From Sphingobacterium sp. CZ-2 (GTDB taxonomy: Bacteria > Bacteroidota > Bacteroidia > Sphingobacteriales > Sphingobacteriaceae), in the NCBI RefSeq assembly GCF_004526235.1, contig NZ_CP038159.1, positions 868,001 to 932,000 of the forward strand: a DNA stretch of 64,000 bases, read 5' to 3'. The translations under genes were made by a program, and so were the position numbers. The notes under the pieces were generated by a model, which was not told where the DNA came from, made no database searches, and saw nothing but the letters and a program-made list of their open reading frames with translations. Shown piece after piece: positions 17,400-25,699 of the stretch (its first letter is position 1; each line of letters begins with the position of its first letter).

Positions 17400-19832
17400 T
17401 TATTCGTAATAATAAACGCGTTTAACCCTTCCAGAAATATTCACCAATAATTCATAGGGAATAGTTCCGATATCTTTTGATGCCTGCATCAGGTCTGGGA
17501 AAACCAATACCTCATCCCCTTCCTTCACTTCGATATCCGTCACATCCAGCATACACATGTCCATGCAGATACTACCCACTGTAGGAACCAACTTTCCATT
17601 GATCTGCATCTTCCCAACCGATTGACCAAATCTGCGATTATAGCCATCCGCATAGCCAATCTTTACAGTTGCAATCTTGCTATCGCGGTGTAAGACACCT
17701 TTTCGATCATATCCTATCGTTTCTCCGGCCTTAAGTTCCTTCAATTGGGTCACTGTAGTACGCAAGGTACTCACTTGCTCTAAGTTTTCCAATTTCCGGT
17801 CCATATCCACCCCATATAAACCAATTCCCAATCGGACCATATCAAAATGTGCCTCAGGCCATCTGACGATCCCCGATGTATTGGCAACATGGCGGATAAA
17901 GTTATAGCCTAGCCCATCTTCCAATAGTTTCGCGCTTTGCGAATAGGTATCAATCTGATATTGCGTAAATTCATCCTGTTTTGGATCGCCTGATGCGACT
18001 AAATGGGTGAAAAATGATTGAACGACAACCTGATCTTGTGATTTTAACCGATCAATAACTGCTGGAATTTCTTCTGGAAAGAATCCTAGACGATGCATGC
18101 CTGTATCCAATTTCAGATGTATCTTATAGGATTTTATTTGTTGATCTTTTAAAAAGGCGATGAAATCATTCAGAAAGGACATGCTATAGACCTCAGGTTC
18201 CAAATCATGTTTGATCAATGCGGAAAAGGTATCCGCATCTGGACTGAGCACCATGATGGGCAATGTAATGCCCGCAGAACGCAATTCTACCCCTTCATCT
18301 GCAAATGCGACTGTAAGGTAATCTACTTTCGCAAACTGCAATAGATTGGCAACCTCAAAACTTCCACTACCATACGAGAAAGCCTTCACCATGGTCATTA
18401 ATTTAACCTGTGGCGGTATCAAAGAACGATAGACCATCAGATTATTGGTCAGAGCATTGAGGTTAATATCCAATACCGTTCCATGCGATCTTAATGCCAA
18501 TCTTTCCACCACTTTTTCAAATTGGAAGATTCGGGCACCTTTGATCAGCACGCTTTCCTTTTCGATGGAAATATTATGGAGATCTTCCAGCAGGCTGGCC
18601 GTTGTTGGGTAGAACAATTTTTCAGGAATATGGAGTGCTGTTAGAAAATCATAATCCTTACCTACCCAGATCAGCCTTTTCAAAGACTGGCCGTTCAATA
18701 TCTCTGACAGCTTTTTTTGGAACTTCTCGTTCTCTTCCAGACCATCCATTTCAGAGAGAATGATGCTCTTTTTTTGGTATTGGTTCTGCTGCTGCAAAAA
18801 GTCCAAGGATATTTTTAAGGATGCAAGATCGTTGGAATAGGAATCATCAATAATAGAACTGTTATTGATCCCTTTTTTCAACTGAAGTCGCATCTCGAGG
18901 GGTTTCAATCCATAAACCCGCTGCTGGATATTGGCGATATCATATTGTAAATTTAGCATGATAGCCACGCAGGAAACCACATTTTCAATAGATGCTTTGT
19001 CTGTAAAGGGGATTTTTAATTGATGGATACTGCCCTTGTATTGAATATCCAACTGTGTTTCCTGCCCTACTTGCTGTTGTTCTAGCAATTGCAAATCATC
19101 TTGTTCCAGATACCCCCAGGAGAATAATGGTTTATTTTCTACCATTTCTTTAGGAACATAGGAAGAACCTGCAATCAATAGGTTGCTTTCTTTGAAAAGC
19201 TTAAGCTTTTCCGCAAGTTTTTCTTCTTTGGATTTGAAGTGTTGGGCATGTGCGATCCCTAAATTGGTAAATACACCAATATCGGGTTTAATCATTGCTG
19301 CTAATGCATCCATCTCACCGGGCTCACTGATTCCTGCCTCAATAATGGCCAAATCATAATGTCCCTGCAGGTTCCAAAGGGAAAGCGCCACACCGATCTG
19401 CGAATTATAGCTCTTGGGACTCTGGTAAACCTTTTTATCTATACTCAGCATCTGTGTCAACCAAGCTTTGACTATGGATTTACCATTACTGCCGGTAATC
19501 CCAATTATGGGGAAATGGAATTGTTTTCGATGATATGCCGCCAGATCTTGGAGGGCTTTTAAGGTATCATGTACTTTTAGTACATTCACGTCGGTTTTGT
19601 CCATTAAAAATGGAACATCCTTACTGATTATAAAGGAACGGATACCTTGATTATAGGCATCGGCAATAAATTCATGACCATCGCGGGTGGCAGATAGAGC
19701 AAAAAACAAACTTTCTTCTGGCAGACTGATTTTTCGGCTGTCGTAGACTAATTCACTGATCTGCTGATCAGAATTAGGAATTCTGATAGCCATCCCCCCT
19801 ACGATTTCATTAACTTTACCTATCGAATACAT
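17400..19832 (-). CDS. murF-alr: Bifunctional MurF ligase / alanine racemase
   Basis: The 810-residue fusion joins UDP-N-acetylmuramoyl-tripeptide:D-Ala-D-Ala ligase (residues about 1-450) with PLP-dependent alanine racemase (about 455-810). The P-loop is GSNGKS at 114-119. The racemase half has the PLP lysine in MVKAFSYGSG near 481, HLKLDTGMHRLGF, and GYADGYNRRFG. The fusion is known in Bacteroidota and channels D-alanine supply to the peptidoglycan precursor. In the first half the usual GKTTTK is GKSIVKAW, so threonines after the P-loop Ser are replaced and the ligase half may be weakened or inactive, with an independent murF elsewhere. DUF502 follows directly. Confidence 0.93.
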   Translation of the reverse strand: MYSIGKVNEIVGGMAIRIPNSDQQISELVYDSRKISLPEESLFFALSATRDGHEFIADAYNQGIRSFIISKDVPFLMDKTDVNVLKVHDTLKALQDLAAYHRKQFHFPIIGITGSNGKSIVKAWLTQMLSIDKKVYQSPKSYNSQIGVALSLWNLQGHYDLAIIEAGISEPGEMDALAAMIKPDIGVFTNLGIAHAQHFKSKEEKLAEKLKLFKESNLLIAGSSYVPKEMVENKPLFSWGYLEQDDLQLLEQQQVGQETQLDIQYKGSIHQLKIPFTDKASIENVVSCVAIMLNLQYDIANIQQRVYGLKPLEMRLQLKKGINNSSIIDDSYSNDLASLKISLDFLQQQNQYQKKSIILSEMDGLEENEKFQKKLSEILNGQSLKRLIWVGKDYDFLTALHIPEKLFYPTTASLLEDLHNISIEKESVLIKGARIFQFEKVVERLALRSHGTVLDINLNALTNNLMVYRSLIPPQVKLMTMVKAFSYGSGSFEVANLLQFAKVDYLTVAFADEGVELRSAGITLPIMVLSPDADTFSALIKHDLEPEVYSMSFLNDFIAFLKDQQIKSYKIHLKLDTGMHRLGFFPEEIPAVIDRLKSQDQVVVQSFFTHLVASGDPKQDEFTQYQIDTYSQSAKLLEDGLGYNFIRHVANTSGIVRWPEAHFDMVRLGIGLYGVDMDRKLENLEQVSTLRTTVTQLKELKAGETIGYDRKGVLHRDSKIATVKIGYADGYNRRFGQSVGKMQINGKLVPTVGSICMDMCMLDVTDIEVKEGDEVLVFPDLMQASKDIGTIPYELLVNISGRVKRVYYYE

Positions 19833-19901
19833 TATCTATTAAATATGCAACGAATTTCATCATTTTTTCGTTAAGTTCAGCATTTTTTGAAGATTTGCAA
19901 T

Positions 19902-20396
19902 ATGGATGAAGCGTCAAAAAAGAAGAAGGTATTAACGCCTTTGGCAGCCTTGAAAAAAGCTGAAAGTTATTGCGCCTACCAAGAGCGTGCTCAACAGGAA
20001 GTTAGGGATAAGCTGTACGATTGGGGACTGCATATGGAGGATGTGGAACAGACCATCTCCAAGCTTATAGAAAGCAATTTCCTGAATGAGGAACGGTTTG
20101 CTAAAGCGTATGTATTGGGTAAATTTAGGATGCAGGGTTGGGGAAAGATCAAGATAGTTCAACAGCTGAAACTTAAACGCATTTCGAAGCCATTGATCCA
20201 GATCGCGCTAAGGGAGATTGATCTGGATGATTATGAAGCGAAATTAACTGGGATTATTGAAAAGAAGATTGATAAGCCAATTGCTAAATTATCATACCAG
20301 GAGCGTTCCAAATTAGTGCGGTATTTGATGGGAAAAGGTTATGAAACAGATCTGATTTTTAGGATGCTAGGGAATCGGGATGATTTAGATGGATAA
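19902..20396 (+). CDS. recX: Regulatory protein RecX
   Basis: The 164-residue protein is all-helical with the RecX repeats: KAESYCAYQERAQQEVRDKL, LIESNFLNEERFAKAYV and RYLMGKGYETDLIFRML. It binds and inhibits RecA filaments. ATG 19902 was chosen over an in-frame TTG at 19887. It is divergent from murF-alr; recA is not in the window. Confidence 0.9.
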   Translation: MDEASKKKKVLTPLAALKKAESYCAYQERAQQEVRDKLYDWGLHMEDVEQTISKLIESNFLNEERFAKAYVLGKFRMQGWGKIKIVQQLKLKRISKPLIQIALREIDLDDYEAKLTGIIEKKIDKPIAKLSYQERSKLVRYLMGKGYETDLIFRMLGNRDDLDG

Positions 20397-20535
20397 ATTT
20401 GGTTTCTAATGATAAGTTGTATAATCTCTATCATTTTAGATTATTCATACAATTTGATATCTCATAAAAAACGAGGCAGTTAGAGGTTTAAAGGGGTTAA
20501 AACGGTATATTTTTTCAGATAAATACCATATTTTT

Positions 20536-20566
20536 TTTGGAGGGAATGGGAAAATATCTATATTTG
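20536..20566 (+). promoter_or_regulatory. Promoter of the tRNA-Gly/tRNA-Leu unit
   Basis: TTTG at 20536-20539 and TATATTTG at 20559-20566 are separated by exactly 19 bases, a full match to the Bacteroidota sigma consensus. tRNA-Gly begins 12 bases downstream. Confidence 0.8.
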
Positions 20567-20577
20567 CAACACTTCAA

Positions 20578-20650
20578 GCGAAAGTAGCTCAGTTGGTAGA
20601 GCACAACCTTGCCAAGGTTGGGGTCGCGAGTTCGAATCTCGTCTTTCGCT
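20578..20650 (+). tRNA. tRNA-Gly (GCC)
   Basis: A 73-base cloverleaf: acceptor GCGAAAG pairs with CTTTCGC, D-arm AGCTC..GAGC, anticodon loop TTGCCAA with anticodon GCC, and T-loop TTCGAAT. CCA is not encoded. It is 5 bases upstream of tRNA-Leu, in one transcript. Confidence 0.97.
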
Positions 20651-20655
20651 CAGTT

Positions 20656-20740
20656 GCCTAGGTGGTGGAACTGGTAGACACGCAGGACTTAAAATCCTGT
20701 TCCTGTTAAAGGAGTGCGGGTTCGATTCCCGCCCTAGGTA
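20656..20740 (+). tRNA. tRNA-Leu (TAA)
   Basis: An 85-base class II tRNA: acceptor GCCTAGG pairs with CCTAGGT (one G-U), anticodon loop CTTAAAA with anticodon TAA, a long variable arm, and T-loop TTCGATT. CCA is not encoded. The terminator follows immediately. Confidence 0.97.
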
Positions 20741-20743
20741 CGG

Positions 20744-20774
20744 AAAAAAAGCTCGTCGGATGACGAGCTTTTTT
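20744..20774 (+). terminator. Terminator of the tRNA unit
   Basis: AAAAAAGCTCGTC and GACGAGCTTTTTT form a perfect stem with a GGAT loop and a T run. Confidence 0.92.
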
Positions 20775-20835
20775 AGTTTTATAGTATTTAGTAGTTAGTA
20801 TTGGATCATACCGAAAGTTTGGGGGGTAAAGATTT

Positions 20836-21819
20836 TTAAGCATATAATTTCATCACTCTGTACAGGAAGAATGTTGTGTCCCTTACGCCACGAAAGACAC
20901 TCCTAAAAGCTTTGAGTTTTGCATTGAAAGATTCTGCCGAGGCATTGGTGCTTCTGTTATCGAAGTAGTGTAGTATATATTGGTGATGTGCTGCAATGGA
21001 TCTTGCCACGCTCTCAAAGGAAGCAATGCCCGCATTCTCAACCTGATTGTGCCACAGACCTAGCTTTGTAAAAGCTATCTTTTTGTCCCTGCATTTGTTG
21101 AATATGTCACCCAGGGCAATTCCAAGATCATAAGCCTGTTTTAGCTTGGGAAACCGCAGGAACAACAGTTCAGCTCGGTTTTTCTGGCTTTCCGACCATC
21201 TGCTTGGATGTTTGAACAGCAGGTGTCTCGACCTGGCCAATAGCTGTTTGAGCGTATCACCATTGGGCAACAATTCGGGTTCATATGGGATCCCTCTCTT
21301 TCGCGACTCCATTATCTTCTTGCTTTCTGCATCCAGGACTTCCCAACGATATTTGATACGGAGTTCCTGTACTGCATCATAGGCCAGTTTTTGGACATGG
21401 AACCGATCGACCACACGTCTGGCATTCCTGAAACACCTTCGGATAGCCTTGGCCATGTTGGGGGCCATATCCATGGTCACCTCCTTTACCCTGTTCCGTG
21501 AGCGCAAGGGTATCCGATCAAGAACAGCCATGATATCCTCAGCCTTAGTGCCCTTAATAGTTGCCAGGATCGTTCCTTTACGCCCCTTTGCCGATTTACT
21601 GCTAACAATGGTATATAACTCACCATTGCTGAAGCTGGTCTCATCTATGCTCAGATGTTCCGAGATGTTTTCAGGAAACAATGTCCAGCTCTCGGCATGA
21701 GGTTTTTGGTCCCAATCATGGAAATCACTGAGGTGGTTCTTGTACTGATCCTGGAGTTGCTTGCCGTCCATTTGGAAGAATAATCCTACCAATTGGGTGC
21801 TTACAGGATGGTTATCCAA
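20836..21819 (-). CDS. ISL3-like DDE transposase (ISAon1 group)
   Basis: The 327-residue catalytic part contains the acidic triad in LSIDETSF, VTMDMAPNMAKAI and NASAESFNAKLKAFR, plus RVVDRFHVQKL and NRAELLF. This is the DDE_Tnp_ISL3 layout. Its ATG overlaps the end of the upstream ORF by 8 bases, so both proteins are made from one message by coupling or frameshift. All key acidic residues are present, so the element may still be active. Confidence 0.9.
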   Translation of the reverse strand: MDNHPVSTQLVGLFFQMDGKQLQDQYKNHLSDFHDWDQKPHAESWTLFPENISEHLSIDETSFSNGELYTIVSSKSAKGRKGTILATIKGTKAEDIMAVLDRIPLRSRNRVKEVTMDMAPNMAKAIRRCFRNARRVVDRFHVQKLAYDAVQELRIKYRWEVLDAESKKIMESRKRGIPYEPELLPNGDTLKQLLARSRHLLFKHPSRWSESQKNRAELLFLRFPKLKQAYDLGIALGDIFNKCRDKKIAFTKLGLWHNQVENAGIASFESVARSIAAHHQYILHYFDNRSTNASAESFNAKLKAFRSVFRGVRDTTFFLYRVMKLYA

Positions 21820-22165
21820 ATATCTTCTTTAAAAAAAGCCCGAATTCCGTAGTCATTCGAGCACCCTCACGCACAAGGTTCCAATCTCTTGTAATGATCT
21901 GTCCGGTATCCAGGACCGTCCAGCGACGACGACGGATATGTAGCGTAACTTTCTGGCCTCGAATGGGAAAGTCCGAGATCTCGGTGGAAGGCATGAAGCC
22001 CTTTGACTCCAACCTGTTGTTCTCATAGCCTGTCGGAGCAATATTAAGTTCATCTAAATAAATATGGAGCTGATTGTCGACCTGATCGACTTCTATGATC
22101 TGAAAGTATACCAAAAGCCCTTCGGGCATCAACAAGGATAGTAATTTACGTTCGGCTTCTTGCAA
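21812..22165 (-). CDS. ISAon1 family transposase N-terminal region protein
   Basis: The 117-residue protein is the helper ORF that precedes ISAon1-group transposases in Bacteroidota. It has a basic stretch LHIRRRRWTVLDTGQ and a C-terminal EFGLFLKKIFG. It probably supplies the DNA-binding part to the DDE protein. It overlaps the transposase gene by 8 bases in another frame. Confidence 0.8.
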   Translation of the reverse strand: MQEAERKLLSLLMPEGLLVYFQIIEVDQVDNQLHIYLDELNIAPTGYENNRLESKGFMPSTEISDFPIRGQKVTLHIRRRRWTVLDTGQIITRDWNLVREGARMTTEFGLFLKKIFG

Positions 22166-22285
22166 GGGATAACTGTTTTAAAGATGCTAAACTAAGAAAT
22201 TTTTAGTATTCCCCCCCAAGGATTCAGCTTGATCCTTAGTATTGAGTATTTAGACCTATGGCGGCCTGGGCTTGCAACATCTCCG

Positions 22286-22430
22286 CGTCATTGCGAGGTA
22301 CGAAGCAATCTTTATCCATGTCATGGTGAGCGAAGTCGAACCATCTGTTCGTAAATAACCATACTTACAGATCCTTCGACTAAGCTCAGGATGACCAAAA
22401 AGAAAGATTGCTTCGTTCCTCGCAATGACG
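22286..22430. repeat. Dispersed imperfect palindromic repeat, copy 1
   Basis: The outer arms are CGTCATTGCGAGGTACGAAG and its near-complement ending CCTCGCAATGACG. Inner arms are GTCATGGTGAGCGAAGTCGA..ATCTGTTCG against CAGATCCTTCGACTAAGCTCAGGATGAC. The whole could fold into a long nested stem. Copy 2 is at 60327-60558. Together with the IS end (to 22220) and a terminator, it accounts for the gene-free stretch 22166-22550. Confidence 0.85.
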
Positions 22431-22483
22431 ATGTGTCTGCTTCCTCGTGCTTACTCGAGATGAGGGAGGAAGCAAGAATAAAC

Positions 22484-22512
22484 AAAAAAAGTCGATGCTT
22501 TCACATCGACTT
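22484..22512 (-). terminator. Terminator of the fimbrillin-like gene
   Basis: On the minus strand AAGTCGATG, loop TGAAAG, CATCGACTT is followed by seven T. It lies 39 bases beyond the stop of the 552-residue lipoprotein gene. Confidence 0.85.
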
Positions 22513-22550
22513 AAAATTATCAAACCATCTAAATATTATATTCAATCCAC

Positions 22551-24209
22551 TTACGGACAGGCAATCTTTTTTTGTCCATATCCCCTGCCGACAACAAATG
22601 TAGTATTTGATACCCTTTGAGTAACAACAACAGTATTAGATGAGGTAGTATTCCAAGGAACTTTATTAAACTGTAAACCCGCTTTAAGAATTAATGGAAA
22701 TAACGGTCCTCCATCTGTTTTACTACCCAACATCGTTACCTCACCAGTTTTACTGATCATAATCCTTATAATTGGAGCTGTATCAGTACCTGTTAATTTC
22801 CAAATATCTGGTACAGCAACCCCATTTACCGTTTTCCCATATTCTGAACCATCTAAGAACCTGATATTCTGAGAAATGATACCTTCACCATTTGCTGTGT
22901 TATCATAAGTTTGAAATTGAATCTGTGCGGTATCCAAAGCCGAAGTACCAAATATCCTTGTATTGTTCACCCTCATATTAATGGCATTATCCAATAATTT
23001 AATATCAAAAGTGAATCCGTAATCAGATGCAGGCGCAGAAAATGATCTTGTCAACAACTCTCCATTTTTATATTCCTTCCCAGTTACTGGATCTATACAA
23101 CCTGTATAGGTTGAGTTAACCTCGTATCGCCAGTTCAATGCATCATCAGCCATTTTTACCTCTTGCGTACATGTTCTAAAGTTTAAGTTCAAATTATACT
23201 TACAACCTGGTGTTATTTTGATATTCTCAATTTTAAAACCTGTTTTAGTTTCATCATTTATCGTGATTAATCCAAAAGTTAAGGTCTTGGCCGAGTTTTG
23301 CGGGTTTATCAATAAAGTCGGATAACTTATTATTTCCCTTATTCCTACTGATAAATCTGGAAAAACAACAATCGCATCTGTACTTTGGTTATTTTTATAA
23401 GTAAGTGTTCCGTCTACAAAATTAAAGGTTGCACTAGCATCAACTTTACCTATCGTCGTATTTTTTAAATCCTTAATAGTTCCTGTCATTTTCGGATCCA
23501 TAGTCAACTTAGTGGTAATCATGCTGTATCGATGTTTCATAATAACCCCTAAGTAATTATCTCCCACGTTTAAAGTCCTATCTTTAATTACCTGAACCAT
23601 CAAATCCTGACTTACATCTAATAACTGTGCATTTGCAAATGTCTGAACACCGTTTTTATAAGTTACATTAGGTAAATTATTTGTTTTACTATTTATGGAA
23701 TAAATAACAAAGGTATAAGGTACTTTTGAATCTAAAGCGATAAAATTATTAGCTGGATTAGTTCCATAAACATAATCTTTCGTGGCTTTAAAAGTCCCAT
23801 TGGAATTATAAACAACCACCCGATAATAAACACCTGGAGTTAATTTATTCCTGACTACAGTTGCTGCGCGAAGACCATTATTTGAGCTCTGAACAGTTCC
23901 TCCACCAATAGATTTTTGAATTGGTCCGTTATCCTTTTCCATCACAACATCTACTGAGTAATCGTCAAATACCAAAGTAGTATCTTGTACCACTCCCGAA
24001 GGTGATGAACCTGCTCTAGAACTCGATTTCTTCTCAAAATCAATTTGGTCTTCTTCATAAGAAATACCATCAATGGAAATATTGACTAAAGAACCATCTT
24101 TTACCACTGCAGGATTATCCTCAGATTTACTACATCCAACAACAAAAAGCATTAAGATTAAGGGTAAACTCAAGCTTAATCTCCTAAAATTATTTTTTAA
24201 ATTTTTCAT
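22551..24209 (-). CDS. Fimbrillin-like (Mfa/FimA-type) surface lipoprotein
   Basis: The 552-residue product has a lipoprotein signal peptide with lipobox VVGC followed by SKSEDNP. The first ~330 residues resemble fimbrillin-family proteins: TPGVYYRVVVYNSNG, the YTFVIYS strand, and KYNLNLNFRT, a typical end of a transthyretin-like fimbrillin domain. A second beta-rich region of ~200 residues then follows and ends VVGRGYGQKKIACP. It is probably an anchored or tip component of a surface fibre. A 53-residue ORF of KYxxPT type lies 18 bases upstream and is probably in the same transcript. Confidence 0.75.
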   Translation of the reverse strand: MKNLKNNFRRLSLSLPLILMLFVVGCSKSEDNPAVVKDGSLVNISIDGISYEEDQIDFEKKSSSRAGSSPSGVVQDTTLVFDDYSVDVVMEKDNGPIQKSIGGGTVQSSNNGLRAATVVRNKLTPGVYYRVVVYNSNGTFKATKDYVYGTNPANNFIALDSKVPYTFVIYSINSKTNNLPNVTYKNGVQTFANAQLLDVSQDLMVQVIKDRTLNVGDNYLGVIMKHRYSMITTKLTMDPKMTGTIKDLKNTTIGKVDASATFNFVDGTLTYKNNQSTDAIVVFPDLSVGIREIISYPTLLINPQNSAKTLTFGLITINDETKTGFKIENIKITPGCKYNLNLNFRTCTQEVKMADDALNWRYEVNSTYTGCIDPVTGKEYKNGELLTRSFSAPASDYGFTFDIKLLDNAINMRVNNTRIFGTSALDTAQIQFQTYDNTANGEGIISQNIRFLDGSEYGKTVNGVAVPDIWKLTGTDTAPIIRIMISKTGEVTMLGSKTDGGPLFPLILKAGLQFNKVPWNTTSSNTVVVTQRVSNTTFVVGRGYGQKKIACP

Positions 24210-24227
24210 TTGATTATCGCTTAAGAA

Positions 24228-24389
24228 TTACCAATCTATGTTTCTATTGTCATCTGCTTCCTGTTCCCATTCCTCATAAATTTCTCCATTATTATTATAA
24301 GGATACAATCTTGCAGATCCTACAGCAATATCAGCCTCCATGTGTATCTTCACGACGCTGACCGTTGGTGAACTATACTTTTTTTTCAT
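24228..24389 (-). CDS. Small ORF, 53 residues, KYSSPT-type peptide upstream of fimbrillin gene
   Basis: The peptide begins MKKKYSSPTVSVVKIHMEAD and ends with an acidic, aromatic tail (EEWEQEADDNRNIDW). The KKYxxPTVxVVxxxME pattern is common in short Bacteroidota ORFs found beside fimbrillin and surface-lipoprotein genes, and is shared with the ORF at 12079-12240. It has no signal peptide. The 18-base gap to the lipoprotein gene implies co-translation. Confidence 0.7.
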   Translation of the reverse strand: MKKKYSSPTVSVVKIHMEADIAVGSARLYPYNNNGEIYEEWEQEADDNRNIDW

Positions 24390-24547
24390 TTTTGGGTAGA
24401 TTTCTAATTACAGCCGAAAAATTAAGGGATGGGTAAATCCTTTACATACTTAATAAAATCAACGGTAATTAATTTTTAACTCGTTTTATTTTTCTAATAG
24501 ATGTGTGGTACAATAGTTGGCTGTGTGATTGACGCTACTATACATCA

Positions 24548-24555
24548 CAAATGTA
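24548..24555 (-). promoter_or_regulatory. Possible -7 element for the fimbrillin-like operon
   Basis: On the minus strand TACATTTG matches TAnnTTTG. A CAA (TTG on the minus strand) lies 16 bases further upstream. It would give a leader of about 150 bases, so confidence is limited. Confidence 0.35.
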
Positions 24556-24669
24556 AAAAGGATTTATGGAGCAAGAAAATTTTGCGTATGTGTTTATACG
24601 CCTAATTAAGATTATGTAGTGTTAGTTCTACACTAAGACCAAAAATGGAAAGATATGTATGACATATTG

Positions 24670-25503
24670 CTATTGATAAACCTTTACCCAATCAATTTCC
24701 ATGGCAACTGGGAGTTGCTTTTGGTCTACTTTCCCCACCCAATTTCCTCCTAATTGCTGATCAATCAAAATGAAAAATGGCTGATCATAAGGCCATTGGG
24801 ATTTGTCGACACCTGCTTTTCGAGGATAAATGAAGGTGTCCTTACCATTCAATTGGAACACCAACCGATCAGGATACCAACTTAATCCATATACATTGAA
24901 TTCCCCTGCATCCACAGGAGCAGTACCCCCATGCGGAGGATTTTGTTTTTGTCCTAAGTTTAGTGTATAATGCGAATGCGTAGTTTGATAGATGATCTTA
25001 TCAAAGTTCAAATGTTCCATGATATCGATCTCTCCGTTCATAGGGTATTTTCCATATTTATCCAGCTCCGCCAACATCCACATGGCTGGCCAGGCCCCTT
25101 GTGCGGACCCTAATTTAGCACGGATTTCGATCCGGCCATACTGAAAAGCAAATTTCCCTTTAGACCAAATACCACCAGTAATGAAAGGCCTTGGGTCCTT
25201 TAATGTATCAGGATTGTTGATCCCAAGTAAATGTAAATAGCCATTTTCCAAGTGGAAAACCTCATCTTCCTGACTCATATGCCTATTCCAATCCGAACTC
25301 CCAGCTGGAATCCTCGACCATTTTGTGGTATCAATCTCTTTGCCTTCAAAATCATCCTCCCAGACCAATTTCCATTTTTTATCCGAGCGATTTTCTTTTT
25401 GGAGATAGATATAGGGCTTGTCAATCATTTTCTGATTTACTTTACAGGCAGAAAATAAGCAAAATGCAGTCCCAACGAGGATAAAAAATCTTTTAAGAAT
25501 CAT
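24670..25503 (-). CDS. Glycoside hydrolase family 16 lipoprotein (beta-glucanase-like)
   Basis: The 277-residue product has a lipoprotein signal (lipobox FSAC) and a single GH16 domain. WKLVWEDDFEGKEIDTTKW opens it, and the catalytic motif GEIDIMEHL gives nucleophile Glu and acid/base Glu. WPAMWML and YDQPFFILIDQQLGGNW also fit laminarinase/beta-1,3-glucanase members. It would cut beta-glucans at the cell surface. ATG 25503 was chosen because it begins the signal peptide. It is divergent from an AraC regulator, with four direct repeats between them. Confidence 0.92.
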   Translation of the reverse strand: MILKRFFILVGTAFCLFSACKVNQKMIDKPYIYLQKENRSDKKWKLVWEDDFEGKEIDTTKWSRIPAGSSDWNRHMSQEDEVFHLENGYLHLLGINNPDTLKDPRPFITGGIWSKGKFAFQYGRIEIRAKLGSAQGAWPAMWMLAELDKYGKYPMNGEIDIMEHLNFDKIIYQTTHSHYTLNLGQKQNPPHGGTAPVDAGEFNVYGLSWYPDRLVFQLNGKDTFIYPRKAGVDKSQWPYDQPFFILIDQQLGGNWVGKVDQKQLPVAMEIDWVKVYQ

Positions 25504-25555
25504 GGTTTTTAGGTTGATGTTTTCCGAAACTACCTCTTTTTGACCTAATTTCAAA

Positions 25556-25643
25556 AGCAGTAGGTAGAAAATTATAATGCAGCATGTAGAAATTAATAAT
25601 GAAGCAGGTAGTAATTAATAAAGCAACAGTTAGAAATTAATCC
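25556..25643. repeat. Four direct repeats in the GH16-AraC intergenic region
   Basis: Four imperfect units each begin AGCA and share GTAGAAATTAATAA: 25556-25580, 25581-25602, 25603-25621 and 25622-25643. They lie between the divergent GH16 and AraC genes, where an AraC-family activator would be expected to bind. Confidence 0.7.
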
Positions 25644-25699
25644 TGTATCTTTAAATAATCGAAGATTCAAGCACTTTTTCGTACAGATCCAACAAAAAA

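Larger units (their letters stand above)
20818..22220 (-). mobile_element. ISAon1-type insertion sequence
   Basis: Two overlapping minus-strand ORFs encode an N-terminal-region protein and an ISL3-like DDE transposase. TTTGGGGGG at the left edge and CCCCCCCAA at the right edge form short inverted ends, extended by weaker similarity (TAAAGATTTTTAAG against AATACTAAAAATTT). I cannot fix exact ends or a target duplication by eye. It lies directly behind the tRNA terminator. Confidence 0.75.

Noticed and set aside
22286..22430. Protein-coding interpretation of the GTCATTGCGAGG repeats (ORFs of 70-140 codons at 22391 and 60332-60785)
   Set aside because: They are reading frames through palindromic repeats with no start support or family similarity; the repeat structure explains the sequence.
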